From an uncultured Roseateles sp. (GTDB lineage Bacteria > Pseudomonadota > Gammaproteobacteria > Burkholderiales > Burkholderiaceae_C): a stretch of DNA of 64,000 bases. Position numbers and translations under genes: made by a program. This document shows, one piece after another, positions 17,352 to 25,954 of this stretch. Within the stretch, counting starts at the first letter, position 1; each line of letters opens with the position of its first letter. The DNA is taken from assembly GCF_963422335.1 (NCBI RefSeq), contig NZ_OY729424.1:744001-808000 (forward strand), written 5' to 3'. The notes under the pieces were generated by a model. That model made no database searches. It was not told the origin of the DNA and was given only the letters and a program-made list of their open reading frames with translations.

Positions 17352-19010
17352 CTACTCGCCCCCGCGCAGCCAGCCGGCCGCCCGCTCGGCAATCATCAGG
17401 GTGGGCGAGTTGGTGTTACCGCTGGTGATCGTCGGCATCACGCTGGCATCAATCACGCGCAGGGCGGCCACGCCACGCACGCGCAGGCGGCTGTCGACCA
17501 CGGCCATGGCGTCGTCGTCACGGCCCATCTTGCAGGTGCCGACCGGATGGAAGATGGTCGTGGCGATGTCGCCGGCCAAGCGGGCCAGTTCCTCGTCGCT
17601 CTGGTACTGCAGGCCGGGCTTGTATTCCTCGGGGGCATAGCGCTGCAGCGCCGGCTGGGCGACGATGCGGCGGGTCAGGCGCAGGCTTTCGGCGGCGATC
17701 TTCCGGTCTTCCTCGGTGCTGAGGTAGTTCGGCGAGATGGCCGGCGCATCGCGATAGTCGGCCGTGCGCAGCAGCACCGTGCCGCGGCTGGTGGGGTTCA
17801 GATTGCAGACGCTGGCGGTGAAGGCATTGAAGCCATGCAGCGGCTCGCCGAAGGCGTCCAGCGACAAGGGCTGGACGTGGTACTCCAGATCGGGCCAGGT
17901 CTTGCCCGCGCTGCTGCGCGTGAAGGCGCCCAGCTGCGAGGGCGCCATGCTCATCGGCCCGCTGCGCCTGAGCGCGTACTCCAGGCCAATCATCGCCTTG
18001 CCGAACAGGCTGTTGGCAAGCGTGTTCAAGGTCTTGGCGCCCTGCACCTTGAACACCGCGCGTATCTGCAGATGGTCTTGCAGATTGGCGCCGACGCCGG
18101 GCAGGTCTTGTTGCACCTCAATGCCCAGCGACTGCAGATGCGCGGCCGGGCCTATGCCCGACAGCTGCAGGATCTGCGGCGAGCCGATCGCGCCGGCGGC
18201 CAGCAGCACCTCGCCGCCGGGCTTGAGCTTGATCTCTTCCGGCCCGTGCGGCGTGTGCGCGGCCACACCGGCGCAGCGCAGCCCGCCGGCGTCGTCCCGC
18301 TCCAGCAGCAGGCGGCTGACCTGGGTGCCGGTCCACAGCTCGAAATTGGGCCGGCCAAAGGCCTTGGGGCGCAGAAAGGCCTTGGCCGTGTTCCAGCGCC
18401 AGCCACCCTTCTGGTTGACCTCGAAATAGCCGACACCCTCGTTGTTGCCGCTGTTGAAGTCCGCGGTGGCCGGCACGCCGGCCTCGGTGGCGGCGGCGGC
18501 AAAGGCATCGAGCACGTCCCAGCGCAGGCGCTGCTTCTCGACCCGCCACTCGCCGCCGTGGCCGTGGGTGGCCGCAAACGAGGCGTTCTGACCCTGAGGC
18601 TTGTCCAGCCGCCAGTGGTCCTCGTGCTTCATGAAGGCGGGCAGGCAGTGCTCCCAGCGCCACGTGGCGTCGCCGGTGGCCTCGGCCCAGCCGTCGTAGT
18701 CGCGGGCCTGGCCGCGCATATAAATCATGCCGTTGATGCTGGAGCAGCCACCCAGCACCTTGCCGCGCGGATAGCGCAGGCTGCGGCCATTCAGGCCGGC
18801 GTCGGGCTCGGTGTTGTAGAGCCAGTCGGTGCGGGGGTTGCCTATGCAGTAGAGGTAGCCGACCGGGATGTGTATCCAGTGATAGTCGTCCTTGCCGCCG
18901 GCCTCGATCAGCAGCACGCGTTTGGTGGCGTCGGCACTGAGCCGGTTGGCGAGCAGGGCGCCGGCGGTGCCGGCGCCCACAATGATGTAGTCGAACGCGG
19001 GATTGCTCAT
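17352..19010 (-). CDS. GMC family FAD-dependent oxidoreductase (choline/alcohol dehydrogenase-like)
   Basis: A 552-aa glucose-methanol-choline oxidoreductase. The N-terminal FAD dinucleotide motif is YIIVGAGTAGALLANRLS with downstream EAGG. Both family signatures are present: RYPRGKVLGGCSSINGMIY and GAIGSPQILQLSGIGP. The C-terminus has the catalytic His in FHPVGTCKMG and the second active-site region SGNTNSPTLMIAERAA. The closest resemblance is to choline dehydrogenase-like and other alcohol dehydrogenases, but the substrate cannot be read from sequence. It is 13 nt downstream of a marC-like gene on the same strand, so the two may share a transcript. Confidence 0.92.
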   Translation of the reverse strand: MSNPAFDYIIVGAGTAGALLANRLSADATKRVLLIEAGGKDDYHWIHIPVGYLYCIGNPRTDWLYNTEPDAGLNGRSLRYPRGKVLGGCSSINGMIYMRGQARDYDGWAEATGDATWRWEHCLPAFMKHEDHWRLDKPQGQNASFAATHGHGGEWRVEKQRLRWDVLDAFAAAATEAGVPATADFNSGNNEGVGYFEVNQKGGWRWNTAKAFLRPKAFGRPNFELWTGTQVSRLLLERDDAGGLRCAGVAAHTPHGPEEIKLKPGGEVLLAAGAIGSPQILQLSGIGPAAHLQSLGIEVQQDLPGVGANLQDHLQIRAVFKVQGAKTLNTLANSLFGKAMIGLEYALRRSGPMSMAPSQLGAFTRSSAGKTWPDLEYHVQPLSLDAFGEPLHGFNAFTASVCNLNPTSRGTVLLRTADYRDAPAISPNYLSTEEDRKIAAESLRLTRRIVAQPALQRYAPEEYKPGLQYQSDEELARLAGDIATTIFHPVGTCKMGRDDDAMAVVDSRLRVRGVAALRVIDASVMPTITSGNTNSPTLMIAERAAGWLRGGE

Positions 19011-19023
19011 CGGCCCTGTCAGG

Positions 19024-19665
19024 TCAGTTGTTGAGATGGGAGGCCAGCACCGGGAAGAGCTTGATCAGCCCGTCGGCCAGCAGCTCCACGGCCAAGGCGG
19101 CCAGTATCAAGCCCATCAGCCGGGTCATGATGTTGATGCCGGTCTGGCCCAGCGCCTTGGCGATGCGGCCCGAGGCGGTGAAGACCAGATAGGTCACCAG
19201 GGCCACCACCACGCCATAGCCGACCAGCACCGCCAGCTCCCACCAGTGGCGGGTCTTCTCCGCATAGATCACCATCGTCGAGATCGTCGCCGGGCCGGTG
19301 AGCAGCGGAATCGTCAGCGGCACCACGGCGATGCTGGCGCCTGCATCCACCTTGCTCGCGCCCTCGGTGACATCTTCCTTGCGGGTTTCGGCCGGCTGGG
19401 CATTCAGCATCTGCAGCGAGCTGATCAGCAGCAGCGTGCCGCCGCCGACCTGGAACGAGGCCAGCGAGATGCCGAAGAACTCGATGATCTTCAGCCCCAT
19501 CAGCGCGCTCAGGCCAATGACGCAGAAGGCGGTGAAGCAGCTGACGCGTATCGTCTGCTGGCGCTGCTGCCGCGTGAAGTTCTGCGTGAAGTGGATGAAG
19601 AAGGGCACGACGCCAATCGGGTTGACGATGGCCAGCAGGGCGACAAGGGGTTTGTACAGGTCCAT
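19024..19665 (-). CDS. MarC family integral membrane protein
   Basis: A 213-aa inner-membrane protein with about six hydrophobic helices. Family features are the opening LLAIVNPIGVVPFFIHFT, the second-half repeat VPLTIPLLTGPATISTMVI, and the C-terminal helix INIMTRLMGLILAALAVELL. The two similar halves with NP(I/L)G...P motifs are characteristic of MarC/UPF0056. MarC was once tied to multiple antibiotic resistance, but that role was not confirmed and its transport substrate is unsettled. It lies between the BtuF-like gene and the GMC oxidoreductase on the same strand. Confidence 0.9.
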   Translation of the reverse strand: MDLYKPLVALLAIVNPIGVVPFFIHFTQNFTRQQRQQTIRVSCFTAFCVIGLSALMGLKIIEFFGISLASFQVGGGTLLLISSLQMLNAQPAETRKEDVTEGASKVDAGASIAVVPLTIPLLTGPATISTMVIYAEKTRHWWELAVLVGYGVVVALVTYLVFTASGRIAKALGQTGINIMTRLMGLILAALAVELLADGLIKLFPVLASHLNN

Positions 19666-19695
19666 GGCCGATTGTGAAGCTGTGGCGGGCGCCCG

Positions 19696-20469
19696 TCACT
19701 GCGGGCTTGCCAGCCCCCGCAAATAAGCCAGCCCGGCGCCGGCGCGGGGGCCGTACCAGCTGAGCAGCTCGCCATCGACCAGTTGCACGGTCGCCTGCGG
19801 GCACAGCGCTTGAGCCAGTGGCAGGTGGCTGGCGTCGAAGGAATAGGGCTCGGAGCTGAGCAGCACCCGCTGCACGCCGGCCAGCCAGGGCTCGTCGCCG
19901 GTCAGCGCCGGGTAGCGGGCCGCGCCGCGCTCGCCGCCCGTGACCCGCGGCCAGGTCTGCCAGTTCACCTGGGCCAGCATGCGGGCGATGTAAGTGTCGG
20001 TGGCGACGGTCATCCAGGGCTCGCGCCAGATCAGGTAGAGCACCCGCTGCTCGGGCCAGGCCTGGGCGGCGCAGGCCTGCAGCTCCTGCTGCAGCTGCCC
20101 GCTCAGCGCCGCGGCGCGCTCGGTGACCCCTGGCAGATGGCCAAACAGGCCCACCATCTGCTCCAGCAGGGCCAGATTGTCCTGCGGCGTCTGCGGGTGG
20201 GTGACGACGATCTCGGGCACGAACTCGCGCAAGGCCTCCACCGTCTCCAGCCGGTTCTCGTCGACATTGACCAGCACATGGGTCGGCGCCAGCCGCCTGA
20301 GCTTGGCCAGATTGACGTCCTTGGTGCCGCCAACCTTGGGAATCTCGGCCACCTCGGCCGCCGGATGGATGCAAAAACCGGTGCGCGCCACCAGGTGCTC
20401 GCCCAGGCCCAGCGCGATCAGCAACTCGGTCAGGCTGGGCACCAGGCTGGCGATGCGCGGCGGGCTCAT
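19696..20469 (-). CDS. Cobalamin/iron-siderophore receptor-like protein (BtuF fold) without signal peptide
   Basis: A 257-aa helical-backbone metal-receptor protein. It starts MSPPRIASLVPSLTELLIALG, the usual beginning of the mature BtuF domain, followed by GLGEHLVARTGFC, IPKVGGTKDVNLAKL, PTHVLVNVDENR and the C-terminal lobe with ALTGDEPWLAG. No hydrophobic signal peptide is present with this start. An upstream in-frame extension overlaps the preceding membrane protein gene and is not a signal peptide either. It begins 2 nt after that gene's stop, suggesting translational coupling. It may be a cytoplasmic B12-type binding protein or depend on its membrane partner. Confidence 0.8.
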   Translation of the reverse strand: MSPPRIASLVPSLTELLIALGLGEHLVARTGFCIHPAAEVAEIPKVGGTKDVNLAKLRRLAPTHVLVNVDENRLETVEALREFVPEIVVTHPQTPQDNLALLEQMVGLFGHLPGVTERAAALSGQLQQELQACAAQAWPEQRVLYLIWREPWMTVATDTYIARMLAQVNWQTWPRVTGGERGAARYPALTGDEPWLAGVQRVLLSSEPYSFDASHLPLAQALCPQATVQLVDGELLSWYGPRAGAGLAYLRGLASPQ

Positions 20470-20471
20470 CG

Positions 20472-21386
20472 TCACAGCGCGTCGGCTTCTTCGGGTTTCA
20501 GAGACAGATAGACCGCGCAACAGCCGCTCAGATAGACCAGGCCCGGCAGCACCAGGGCCAGCGCGAACACCAGACCGCCGCCGACCACCGCCGCCATGCC
20601 CAGCGGCGTGGCCGCCACCGGGGCGCCGGCCGCGCCCAGGCTGCGCAGGCCATAGCCGAACAGGCCGGCCATCAGCTGCTGCGGCGGCAGGTCAATGCCC
20701 ACCACCCAGACCGCCAGCAGGGCCATCGCCCGGCCGCCGCTCATCACCACAAAGGTCACGACGGCGCTGACCAGGGCCGTCAGCACCAGCACCGCACCCA
20801 TCAGCAAGGCCACGTCCAGCAGGCCGCCGCGCCAGTGCCGCCACAGCAGCCGCAAGGTCGCACGCACGCCCTGGCCCGCCCACACCGAAGGCCCGGTCAA
20901 CGGGCCCACCAGCACCGCCACGGTGAACGACAGCACACCCATGGCCACCACACCCACCGGCACCAGCAGGCCGAACAGCGGCGTGCCCACTACCGGCAGC
21001 CGCACCAGCCACAGCAGGCCCAGCAGCAGGCCGAAGGCGAGGCCGGCGCCCACCACCACCACCCCCAGGGTCAGCAACACGCGGTGGGCGCTGCCCAGGG
21101 CGTCGGTGAAGGCATCCTGCACATCGCGCACCGGCCGGCCCAGCGCCTGGTCCATCACCAGCAGGCCGGTGGTGTTGATGCCGTAGAAGGCGGCAGTCAG
21201 CGCCAGCCCGGCCCAGATCACGCCCCAGGGACCGTCGGCCTTGGCCAGCGACGACTCGGCCATGGCCAGCAGCAGGCCGGCCATGCAGAAGGTGGCCAGC
21301 AGCGCCCACAGCGCCCGCCCGTTACGGACGGCCTCCAGGCTGTTGAGCACGCGGTTCAGGGTGTGGAGCGAGATTTTTGGCTGCAT
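20472..21386 (-). CDS. Polytopic inner-membrane protein of unknown function
   Basis: A 304-aa protein with a short cytoplasmic start (MQPKISLHTLNRVLNSLEAV) and about six to seven hydrophobic segments, including ALWALLATFCMAGLLLAMA, LTLGVVVVGAGLAFGLLLG and GLVFALALVLPGLVYLSG. It ends in an acidic tail (SLKPEEADAL). No ABC permease motif or transporter signature is recognised. Gly/Val/Ala-rich helices and the overall plan resemble uncharacterised proteobacterial membrane proteins. The start at 21386 was preferred because the longer frame to 21452 adds a non-helical stretch. It is coupled to the BtuF-like gene downstream. The promoter of the RRM gene lies in the divergent gap upstream. Confidence 0.7.
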   Translation of the reverse strand: MQPKISLHTLNRVLNSLEAVRNGRALWALLATFCMAGLLLAMAESSLAKADGPWGVIWAGLALTAAFYGINTTGLLVMDQALGRPVRDVQDAFTDALGSAHRVLLTLGVVVVGAGLAFGLLLGLLWLVRLPVVGTPLFGLLVPVGVVAMGVLSFTVAVLVGPLTGPSVWAGQGVRATLRLLWRHWRGGLLDVALLMGAVLVLTALVSAVVTFVVMSGGRAMALLAVWVVGIDLPPQQLMAGLFGYGLRSLGAAGAPVAATPLGMAAVVGGGLVFALALVLPGLVYLSGCCAVYLSLKPEEADAL

Positions 21387-21467
21387 TTGGCTTGGATGAT
21401 AAGCAGCGCACTGGAAATCCCCTGGTTTACCCCGGACGCCGAAAAACAACACTCACAGTGAGTTCAC

Positions 21468-21496
21468 TTTGCACAGTTCCGCTGCTTACTGATAAT
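21468..21496 (+). promoter_or_regulatory. Probable sigma-70 promoter of the RRM protein gene
   Basis: A TTTGCA hexamer (21468-21473) is separated by 17 nt from GATAAT (21491-21496), which matches five of six bases of the -10 consensus. Initiation near 21503 would leave a leader of about 87 nt, as is usual for cold-responsive RNA-binding proteins. An ACTCAC-A-GTGAGT inverted repeat (21451-21463) sits just upstream and could be an operator. Confidence 0.6.
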
Positions 21497-21589
21497 CCAA
21501 GGTCTGTGTATGGACGCCGCGCCGTCGATTGAATGGTTCACGATGGGTTGAAGCTCCACATGGTTATCTGGAATTGAAAGGGCTTCCCC

Positions 21590-22078
21590 ATGGGAAACAA
21601 GCTTTACGTCGGCAACCTCGCTTACAGCGTGCGTGATGAGTCTCTGCAAGAGTCTTTCGGCCAATTTGGTACTGTGACCTCCGCAAAGGTCATGATGGAT
21701 CGCGACACCGGTCGCTCTAAAGGTTTCGGCTTCGTCGAAATGGGTTCTGACGCTGAAGCGCAAGCCGCTATCAACGGCATGAACGGCCAGGCCCTGGAAG
21801 GCCGCGCCATCGTTGTGAACGAGGCTCGTCCTCGTGAAGAGCGTCCGGGCGGCTTCGGTGGCGGCGGTGGCCGCTCCGGTGGCGGCGGCTTCGGCGGCGG
21901 CGGTGGTGGTGGCGGCTTCGGTGGCGGTGGCGGCGGTGGTCGCTCCGGCGGCGGCGGCTTCGGTGGCGGCGGTGGCCGTTCCGGTGGCGGCGGCTTCGGC
22001 GGTGGCGGCGGTGGCCGTTCCGGCGGCGGCGGTGGTGGCGGCTACGGCGGTGGTGGTGGCGGCCGCGGCGGCTACTGA
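21590..22078 (+). CDS. Glycine-rich RRM RNA-binding protein
   Basis: A 162-aa single-RRM protein with a long glycine-rich tail. RNP2 is LYVGNLAY (residues 4-11) and RNP1 is KGFGFVEM (about 44-51), both with aromatic RNA-stacking positions. After residue 83 the chain is almost entirely Gly with Arg, Ser, Phe and Tyr in GGGGF and GRSGGGG units, a low-complexity RGG-like tail. Such proteins are common in Betaproteobacteria and Cyanobacteria and act as cold- or stress-linked RNA chaperones. The ATG at 21590 has an AAAGGG site. It has its own promoter and a strong terminator. The tail-coding DNA is repetitive and may vary in length between strains. Confidence 0.93.
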   Translation: MGNKLYVGNLAYSVRDESLQESFGQFGTVTSAKVMMDRDTGRSKGFGFVEMGSDAEAQAAINGMNGQALEGRAIVVNEARPREERPGGFGGGGGRSGGGGFGGGGGGGGFGGGGGGGRSGGGGFGGGGGRSGGGGFGGGGGGRSGGGGGGGYGGGGGGRGGY

Positions 22079-22120
22079 TCCACGGCAACAGCGCTGACAA
22101 CAGCGCTACGCCAGCAAACA

Positions 22121-22146
22121 AAAGGGTGCCTCTGGCACCCTTTTTT
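22121..22146. terminator. Intrinsic terminator, probably bidirectional
   Basis: A perfect 7-bp stem GGGTGCC/GGCACCC with a TCT loop is flanked by six T on the plus strand and four T on the minus strand (TTTTG). It ends the RRM transcript. It also ends the convergent DUF2062 gene, whose TAA stop is built from the T-run. Confidence 0.92.
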
Positions 22147-22714
22147 ATTGGCCTGACGCCCTGGCGGAACGGGCGCGCAAACGGCGCCGGCGCTCGAAGC
22201 GGATCCAGAACCACCAGGCGAAATAGACCACGGCATAGGTGGCCAGGCCCAGCACGATGCCGGCCAGCGGCAAACCGATCAGCAGCGGCTTGCCCAGTGA
22301 CAACAGCCAGGTGCTGATATCGCCCCACCAGCTGACCGGGTCGGCCCAGTCCAGGCCCAAGGTTGGCACCAGGGCCTGGCCTTTTTCATGGGGCAGCACC
22401 AGCGAACCCAGGGTGATGGCCAGGCTCCAGATCGGCACCAGGGTGAACGGATTGGTCAGCCAGGTCGCCGCGGCGGCCGAGGCCACATTCGCCCGGCAGA
22501 CAATGGCGGCCGCAGCCGCCAAACCCATCTGGCCCGGGCCGGGAAATACCCCGAAACCCACACCCAGCGCCGCACCCAGGGCCACTTTGCGCCGGTGCGC
22601 CACCCATAACCAGGGCCGATGCGCCAAATACCGGCCGAGCCAGCGCAGACCAGGGGTTTGGCCCAGGGTTTCAGGGCTGGGGAGTATGCGTCGGGCAAAT
22701 CGGGAAGCGGGCAC
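22145..22714 (-). CDS. DUF2062 domain-containing membrane protein
   Basis: A 189-aa protein of the DUF2062 family. The signature is RILPSPETLGQTPGLRWLGRYLAHRPWLW, here split as RILPSPETL and WLGRYLAHRPWLW, followed by ALGVGFGVFPGPGQM and WLTNPFTLVPIW. Two to three transmembrane helices and a basic C-terminus (RIRFERRRRLRARS-like) follow. The family is widespread in Proteobacteria without a settled function. A GTG at 22714 is chosen because family members start shortly before the RxLPSPE motif; a longer upstream frame lacks similarity. It is the last gene of the minus-strand group that begins with kdsD, 100 nt after the DUF5916 gene, and may have its own promoter. Confidence 0.78.
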   Translation of the reverse strand: MPASRFARRILPSPETLGQTPGLRWLGRYLAHRPWLWVAHRRKVALGAALGVGFGVFPGPGQMGLAAAAAIVCRANVASAAAATWLTNPFTLVPIWSLAITLGSLVLPHEKGQALVPTLGLDWADPVSWWGDISTWLLSLGKPLLIGLPLAGIVLGLATYAVVYFAWWFWIRFERRRRLRARSARASGQ

Positions 22715-22814
22715 GCGGAAGCTTTCGAAGAGCGGAGGGCGGCACGCCGATGGTGCAGAACAGATATATGCAGCGCTGCCGGTCGAATACAAGAGTATCG
22801 GCCAGCACCGCATA

Positions 22815-25151
22815 TCACCGTTCAAACGTCCAGGCCGCTTTCGCAAACAACTCGGTATTGCGCTGCCGGCCCGGTTCGGCGCTGGCCCGGGTGGCCCCGA
22901 CGCTGAAACTGCGGCCCAGCCTCGGCCGGTGCTGATAGACCAGGGACAGGCTGCGGCCCTGCAGATCCTCCTGCGTCAGCGCGGCCTCGCCGCGCCGCTG
23001 GTAGCCGGTACTTTGCACGATGGCCCGCACCGAATCGCGCGGGCTCAGGTGCAGCACCGCCAGGGTGCGCGCGGCGCGGTCGGTGAAGGCCCGCTCGCCC
23101 AGCGGCCGGCGCACAAAACCCTGCTCCAGGCGCTGTTCCAGCTCCAGGCTCCAGTGGCTGGGCGGGCCCGGCAGCGGCAGGCGCAGCTTGGCCTCCAGCA
23201 GCACATTGGCGCCGCTGCCGACGCGGTCGGCCTCGACGTCCAGGCGCCGGCCCAGCTCCAGTTCGCCGGTCAGATAGCTGAGCCAGGGCGCCGGATTGCT
23301 GCCGAAACCGAAGTTCAGGGTGCGCAGCGGATGCAGCACACCGCCGGCCTTGGCCCGCTGCTGATCAAAGCTCAGATGGGCCCACAGATCGGTGTTGCGC
23401 GCCGCCACGAACCAGAAGCCCGGGTGGATGCGTCGCTCGACCACCTCGCCGGCGCTTACGCTGTTGGCGGCATCGGCCATCGTGTTGGTCTGCTTCAGGA
23501 ACAGCTGCCACTGCGCCTCGAAGACCTGAAAACGCGACCACTCGCCCAGCGGCGCAATCGCCTGGGCCGGCACGCGGCGGTTCAGCTGCAGGCTGGCATG
23601 GCGCACACCGGACTGGCTGACGAAGCCGTTGTCATTGGCGAATCTCGGGCTGATCTGCTCGATGTGGGCGGTATTGGCCCAGTCCTCGCTGGAGTGGCGC
23701 CAGCTCAACCAGAGGTTATGCCCGGTCTCGGCGCGGATAGCTGTTGGCCCGCCCTGCGCATCGAAGCCGGCCGTGGTGTGCGAGAACAGTGCGTGGCCGC
23801 GCAGCTGGTCTTCGCCGCCGGCGCGCCAGCTGCCATCGATGCCCAGCACGCGATTGCCCTGGCCAGAGCCATAGTCGCGCAGCGAAGCGAGCAGGCCCAG
23901 GCCCACAGCCTCGCCCTGCCAGCGCCCGCGGGCGAACGTCGCCTGCGACACCTGCGACTGCTCGTGGCTGGCCGTGCCATAGGCGCTGGCGCGCAGGATC
24001 TGGCCGCCGCCGGCGTCACGCAGGCTCAGTGCAGTGGCCTCGGCGCCGGCACCGCGCCAGGTGCTGCGCACGCCCCACTCGGGGTCGGTGATGGCGCGCG
24101 AATAGAAGGCCGCCAGGCCACGGGCCACGCCCTGGTCATCGGCCAGGCCCAGGCCGATCACGTCGGTGCTCTCCAGGAAGAACGGCCGCTTCTCGGGCAC
24201 GCTCAGGGCGAAGCGGGTGTTGCCGGCCAGCTGCGGTGTATCAAGCTCGACCTGCGAGAAATCGGGGTTGAAGGTGGCGTCGACCACCCAGTCGGCGCGC
24301 GGCCGCCACTTCACTTCGGCGCCGAGCGTGAACTTGCTCTGCTTGCGCGTCTGCGCGCCGTCACGGTCACGGGTGCTGCGCCAGGTCAGCTCGGGGCTGA
24401 TGTTGAGGAAGCTGTGCTCGCGCACCTGCTCGGCCAGATCGCCGAGGCCGCCGATCTCCTGCATCTCGGCGATGAAGCTCAGGGCGTCCTTGGTCAGCGG
24501 CACGCTGACCAGCAGCGTGCTCGTCTCGCGCGGAATGCTGCGCGCCACCATCAGGCGCCAGGGTGCGCCGCCCGAGTAGGGGAAGCGCAGGCTGGCCAGC
24601 GGCCAGCGCAGCTCGACGCTGTAGCCGTCCGGCAGGCGCTGCACGGCGGCCTCGAGGTCGAAGTCGGGGGCGTAGTCCTCGCCGTCGTCCTCGGCGGTGA
24701 ACACGCCGTCGGCCATCACGCCGGCGGCGCTGACGCGCGCGAACTGGGCCGAGCGGCGCTGGCCCACCGCATCGAGCGCGACCATCACGAAGTCCTGGTC
24801 GCGGCGGACGTTGTCGCGGCGCGCCAGCTGCGCGCGTATCAGCTCCGGATGCGGGTCGTAGGCCCGTATGCCGAAGATCAGGTGGTGCTCGTCGGCCACG
24901 ATCTGCACGGTGGTGCGCATGAGCGCGGGCTGGCGGTCCTCGGGCTGGTACTGCACAAAGGCATCGTGCACCGGGGCGCGCTGCCAGACGGGTTCGTCGA
25001 GCCGGCCGTCGATGCGCGGCGCAGGCTCATCGGCCGGCAAACGCAGCGCCTGCGGCCGGGCGCCGGCGGGATAGGGCAGTTCGGCGGCCCGCAGCGGCCA
25101 GCACAGGGCCCAGGTCAGCCCAAGCGCAAGGGCTCGAGGATAAAAACCCAT
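22815..25151 (-). CDS. DUF5916 outer-membrane-type protein with N-terminal CBM9-like domain
   Basis: A 778-aa secreted protein. The signal peptide (MGFYPRALALGLTWALCW...RAAE) is followed by a carbohydrate-binding-family-9-like domain (about 40-220: APRIDGRLDEPVWQRA, FVQYQPEDRQPALMRT, HHLIFGIRAYDP). The remaining about 550 residues alternate hydrophobic and polar residues in amphipathic strands and end KAAWTFER, consistent with a DUF5916 beta-barrel. FSQVELDTPQLAGNTRFAL and FPEKRPFFLE-like blocks (here SVPEKRPFFLES) are typical of this family. The likely location is the outer membrane; the ligand is unknown. It lies 23 nt after the SDR gene downstream of lptC, so it may be co-expressed with envelope genes. 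Confidence 0.85.
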   Translation of the reverse strand: MGFYPRALALGLTWALCWPLRAAELPYPAGARPQALRLPADEPAPRIDGRLDEPVWQRAPVHDAFVQYQPEDRQPALMRTTVQIVADEHHLIFGIRAYDPHPELIRAQLARRDNVRRDQDFVMVALDAVGQRRSAQFARVSAAGVMADGVFTAEDDGEDYAPDFDLEAAVQRLPDGYSVELRWPLASLRFPYSGGAPWRLMVARSIPRETSTLLVSVPLTKDALSFIAEMQEIGGLGDLAEQVREHSFLNISPELTWRSTRDRDGAQTRKQSKFTLGAEVKWRPRADWVVDATFNPDFSQVELDTPQLAGNTRFALSVPEKRPFFLESTDVIGLGLADDQGVARGLAAFYSRAITDPEWGVRSTWRGAGAEATALSLRDAGGGQILRASAYGTASHEQSQVSQATFARGRWQGEAVGLGLLASLRDYGSGQGNRVLGIDGSWRAGGEDQLRGHALFSHTTAGFDAQGGPTAIRAETGHNLWLSWRHSSEDWANTAHIEQISPRFANDNGFVSQSGVRHASLQLNRRVPAQAIAPLGEWSRFQVFEAQWQLFLKQTNTMADAANSVSAGEVVERRIHPGFWFVAARNTDLWAHLSFDQQRAKAGGVLHPLRTLNFGFGSNPAPWLSYLTGELELGRRLDVEADRVGSGANVLLEAKLRLPLPGPPSHWSLELEQRLEQGFVRRPLGERAFTDRAARTLAVLHLSPRDSVRAIVQSTGYQRRGEAALTQEDLQGRSLSLVYQHRPRLGRSFSVGATRASAEPGRQRNTELFAKAAWTFER

Positions 25152-25174
25152 GCTTTGATCAAGCCGGCGGCGAG

Positions 25175-25954
25175 CTACTCGCCGCTTCGATGCTTGCGCG
25201 GCCGCCCGGCCAGCAGGCGGTCGAACAGCGCATTGGGCAGCGCCCGCATCAGCTTGGCGACGATGCCCATCTGCCAGGGAATGACCCGGTAGCTGGCGCC
25301 GGCACCGATGGCGGCAAAGGCGCGCTCGGCAAAGGCATCGGCCTGCATCAGAAAGGGCATGCCGTAGCGGTTCTGGCTGGTCAGCGGTGTGGCGATATAG
25401 CCCGGCAGCAGGGTCACGACCTTGACACCCGAGGGCCGGCATTCGCCGCGCAGGCTCTCGCAATAGCTGACCACGGCCGCCTTGCTGGCGCAGTAGGCGC
25501 CATGGCCGGGCAGGCCGCGGATGGCGGCCACGCTGGCAATGCCCACCAGGGTACCCGAACCGCGCTCGCGCATCGCCGTGACAAAGGGCTGGAAGGTGGC
25601 GGCCATGCCGAGGTTGTTGGTCTCGAAGGTGGCGCGCATCACCTCCAGGTCGTCGGCGAAGGCGGTGTCCATGCCGACGCTGATGCCGGCGTTGGCGATC
25701 ACCACCTCGGGCAGGCCCTGGCGCGCGATGCAGTCCCGCCCGGCCTGGGTGATGGATTCGATCTCGCGCACATCGGCGCCATAGACCTCGTGCCGCGCCG
25801 ACTCGAAGCCCTGGCCCTGCGCCCATTCGCGCAACTCGGCGCTGCGCCGGGCCACCAGGGCGACGCGCCAGCCGGCTTGGTAGTAGGTGGTGGCCAGGGC
25901 CTGGCCGATGCCACTGGAGGCACCGGTGATGTAGACCAGCGGGGCTGCACTCAT
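25175..25954 (-). CDS. SDR family NAD(P)-dependent oxidoreductase
   Basis: A 259-aa classical short-chain dehydrogenase. The cofactor motif is TGASSGIG (10-17), the structural NAG motif is in VIANAGIS, and the catalytic Ser is in SVAAI with the Tyr-Lys pair in YCASKAA. The C-terminal stretch (IPWQMGIVAKLMRALPNALFDRLLAGR) is hydrophobic and basic, suggesting peripheral membrane contact as in several lipid-active SDRs. Its ATG overlaps the lptC stop in an ATGA junction, so it is translated from the LPS-export operon. Its substrate is not evident. Confidence 0.88.
   Translation of the reverse strand: MSAAPLVYITGASSGIGQALATTYYQAGWRVALVARRSAELREWAQGQGFESARHEVYGADVREIESITQAGRDCIARQGLPEVVIANAGISVGMDTAFADDLEVMRATFETNNLGMAATFQPFVTAMRERGSGTLVGIASVAAIRGLPGHGAYCASKAAVVSYCESLRGECRPSGVKVVTLLPGYIATPLTSQNRYGMPFLMQADAFAERAFAAIGAGASYRVIPWQMGIVAKLMRALPNALFDRLLAGRPRKHRSGE

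Noticed and set aside
21841..22075. Possible tandem repeat array or minisatellite in the RRM gene
   Set aside because: The repetition is explained by the glycine-rich coding tail; units are irregular and in frame, so it is listed as part of the gene.
22239..25292. A 1017-codon open frame on the plus strand opposite the DUF5916 gene
   Set aside because: It is an antisense shadow caused by high GC codon use; its translation lacks any family motif, while the minus-strand product has a signal peptide and DUF5916 blocks.
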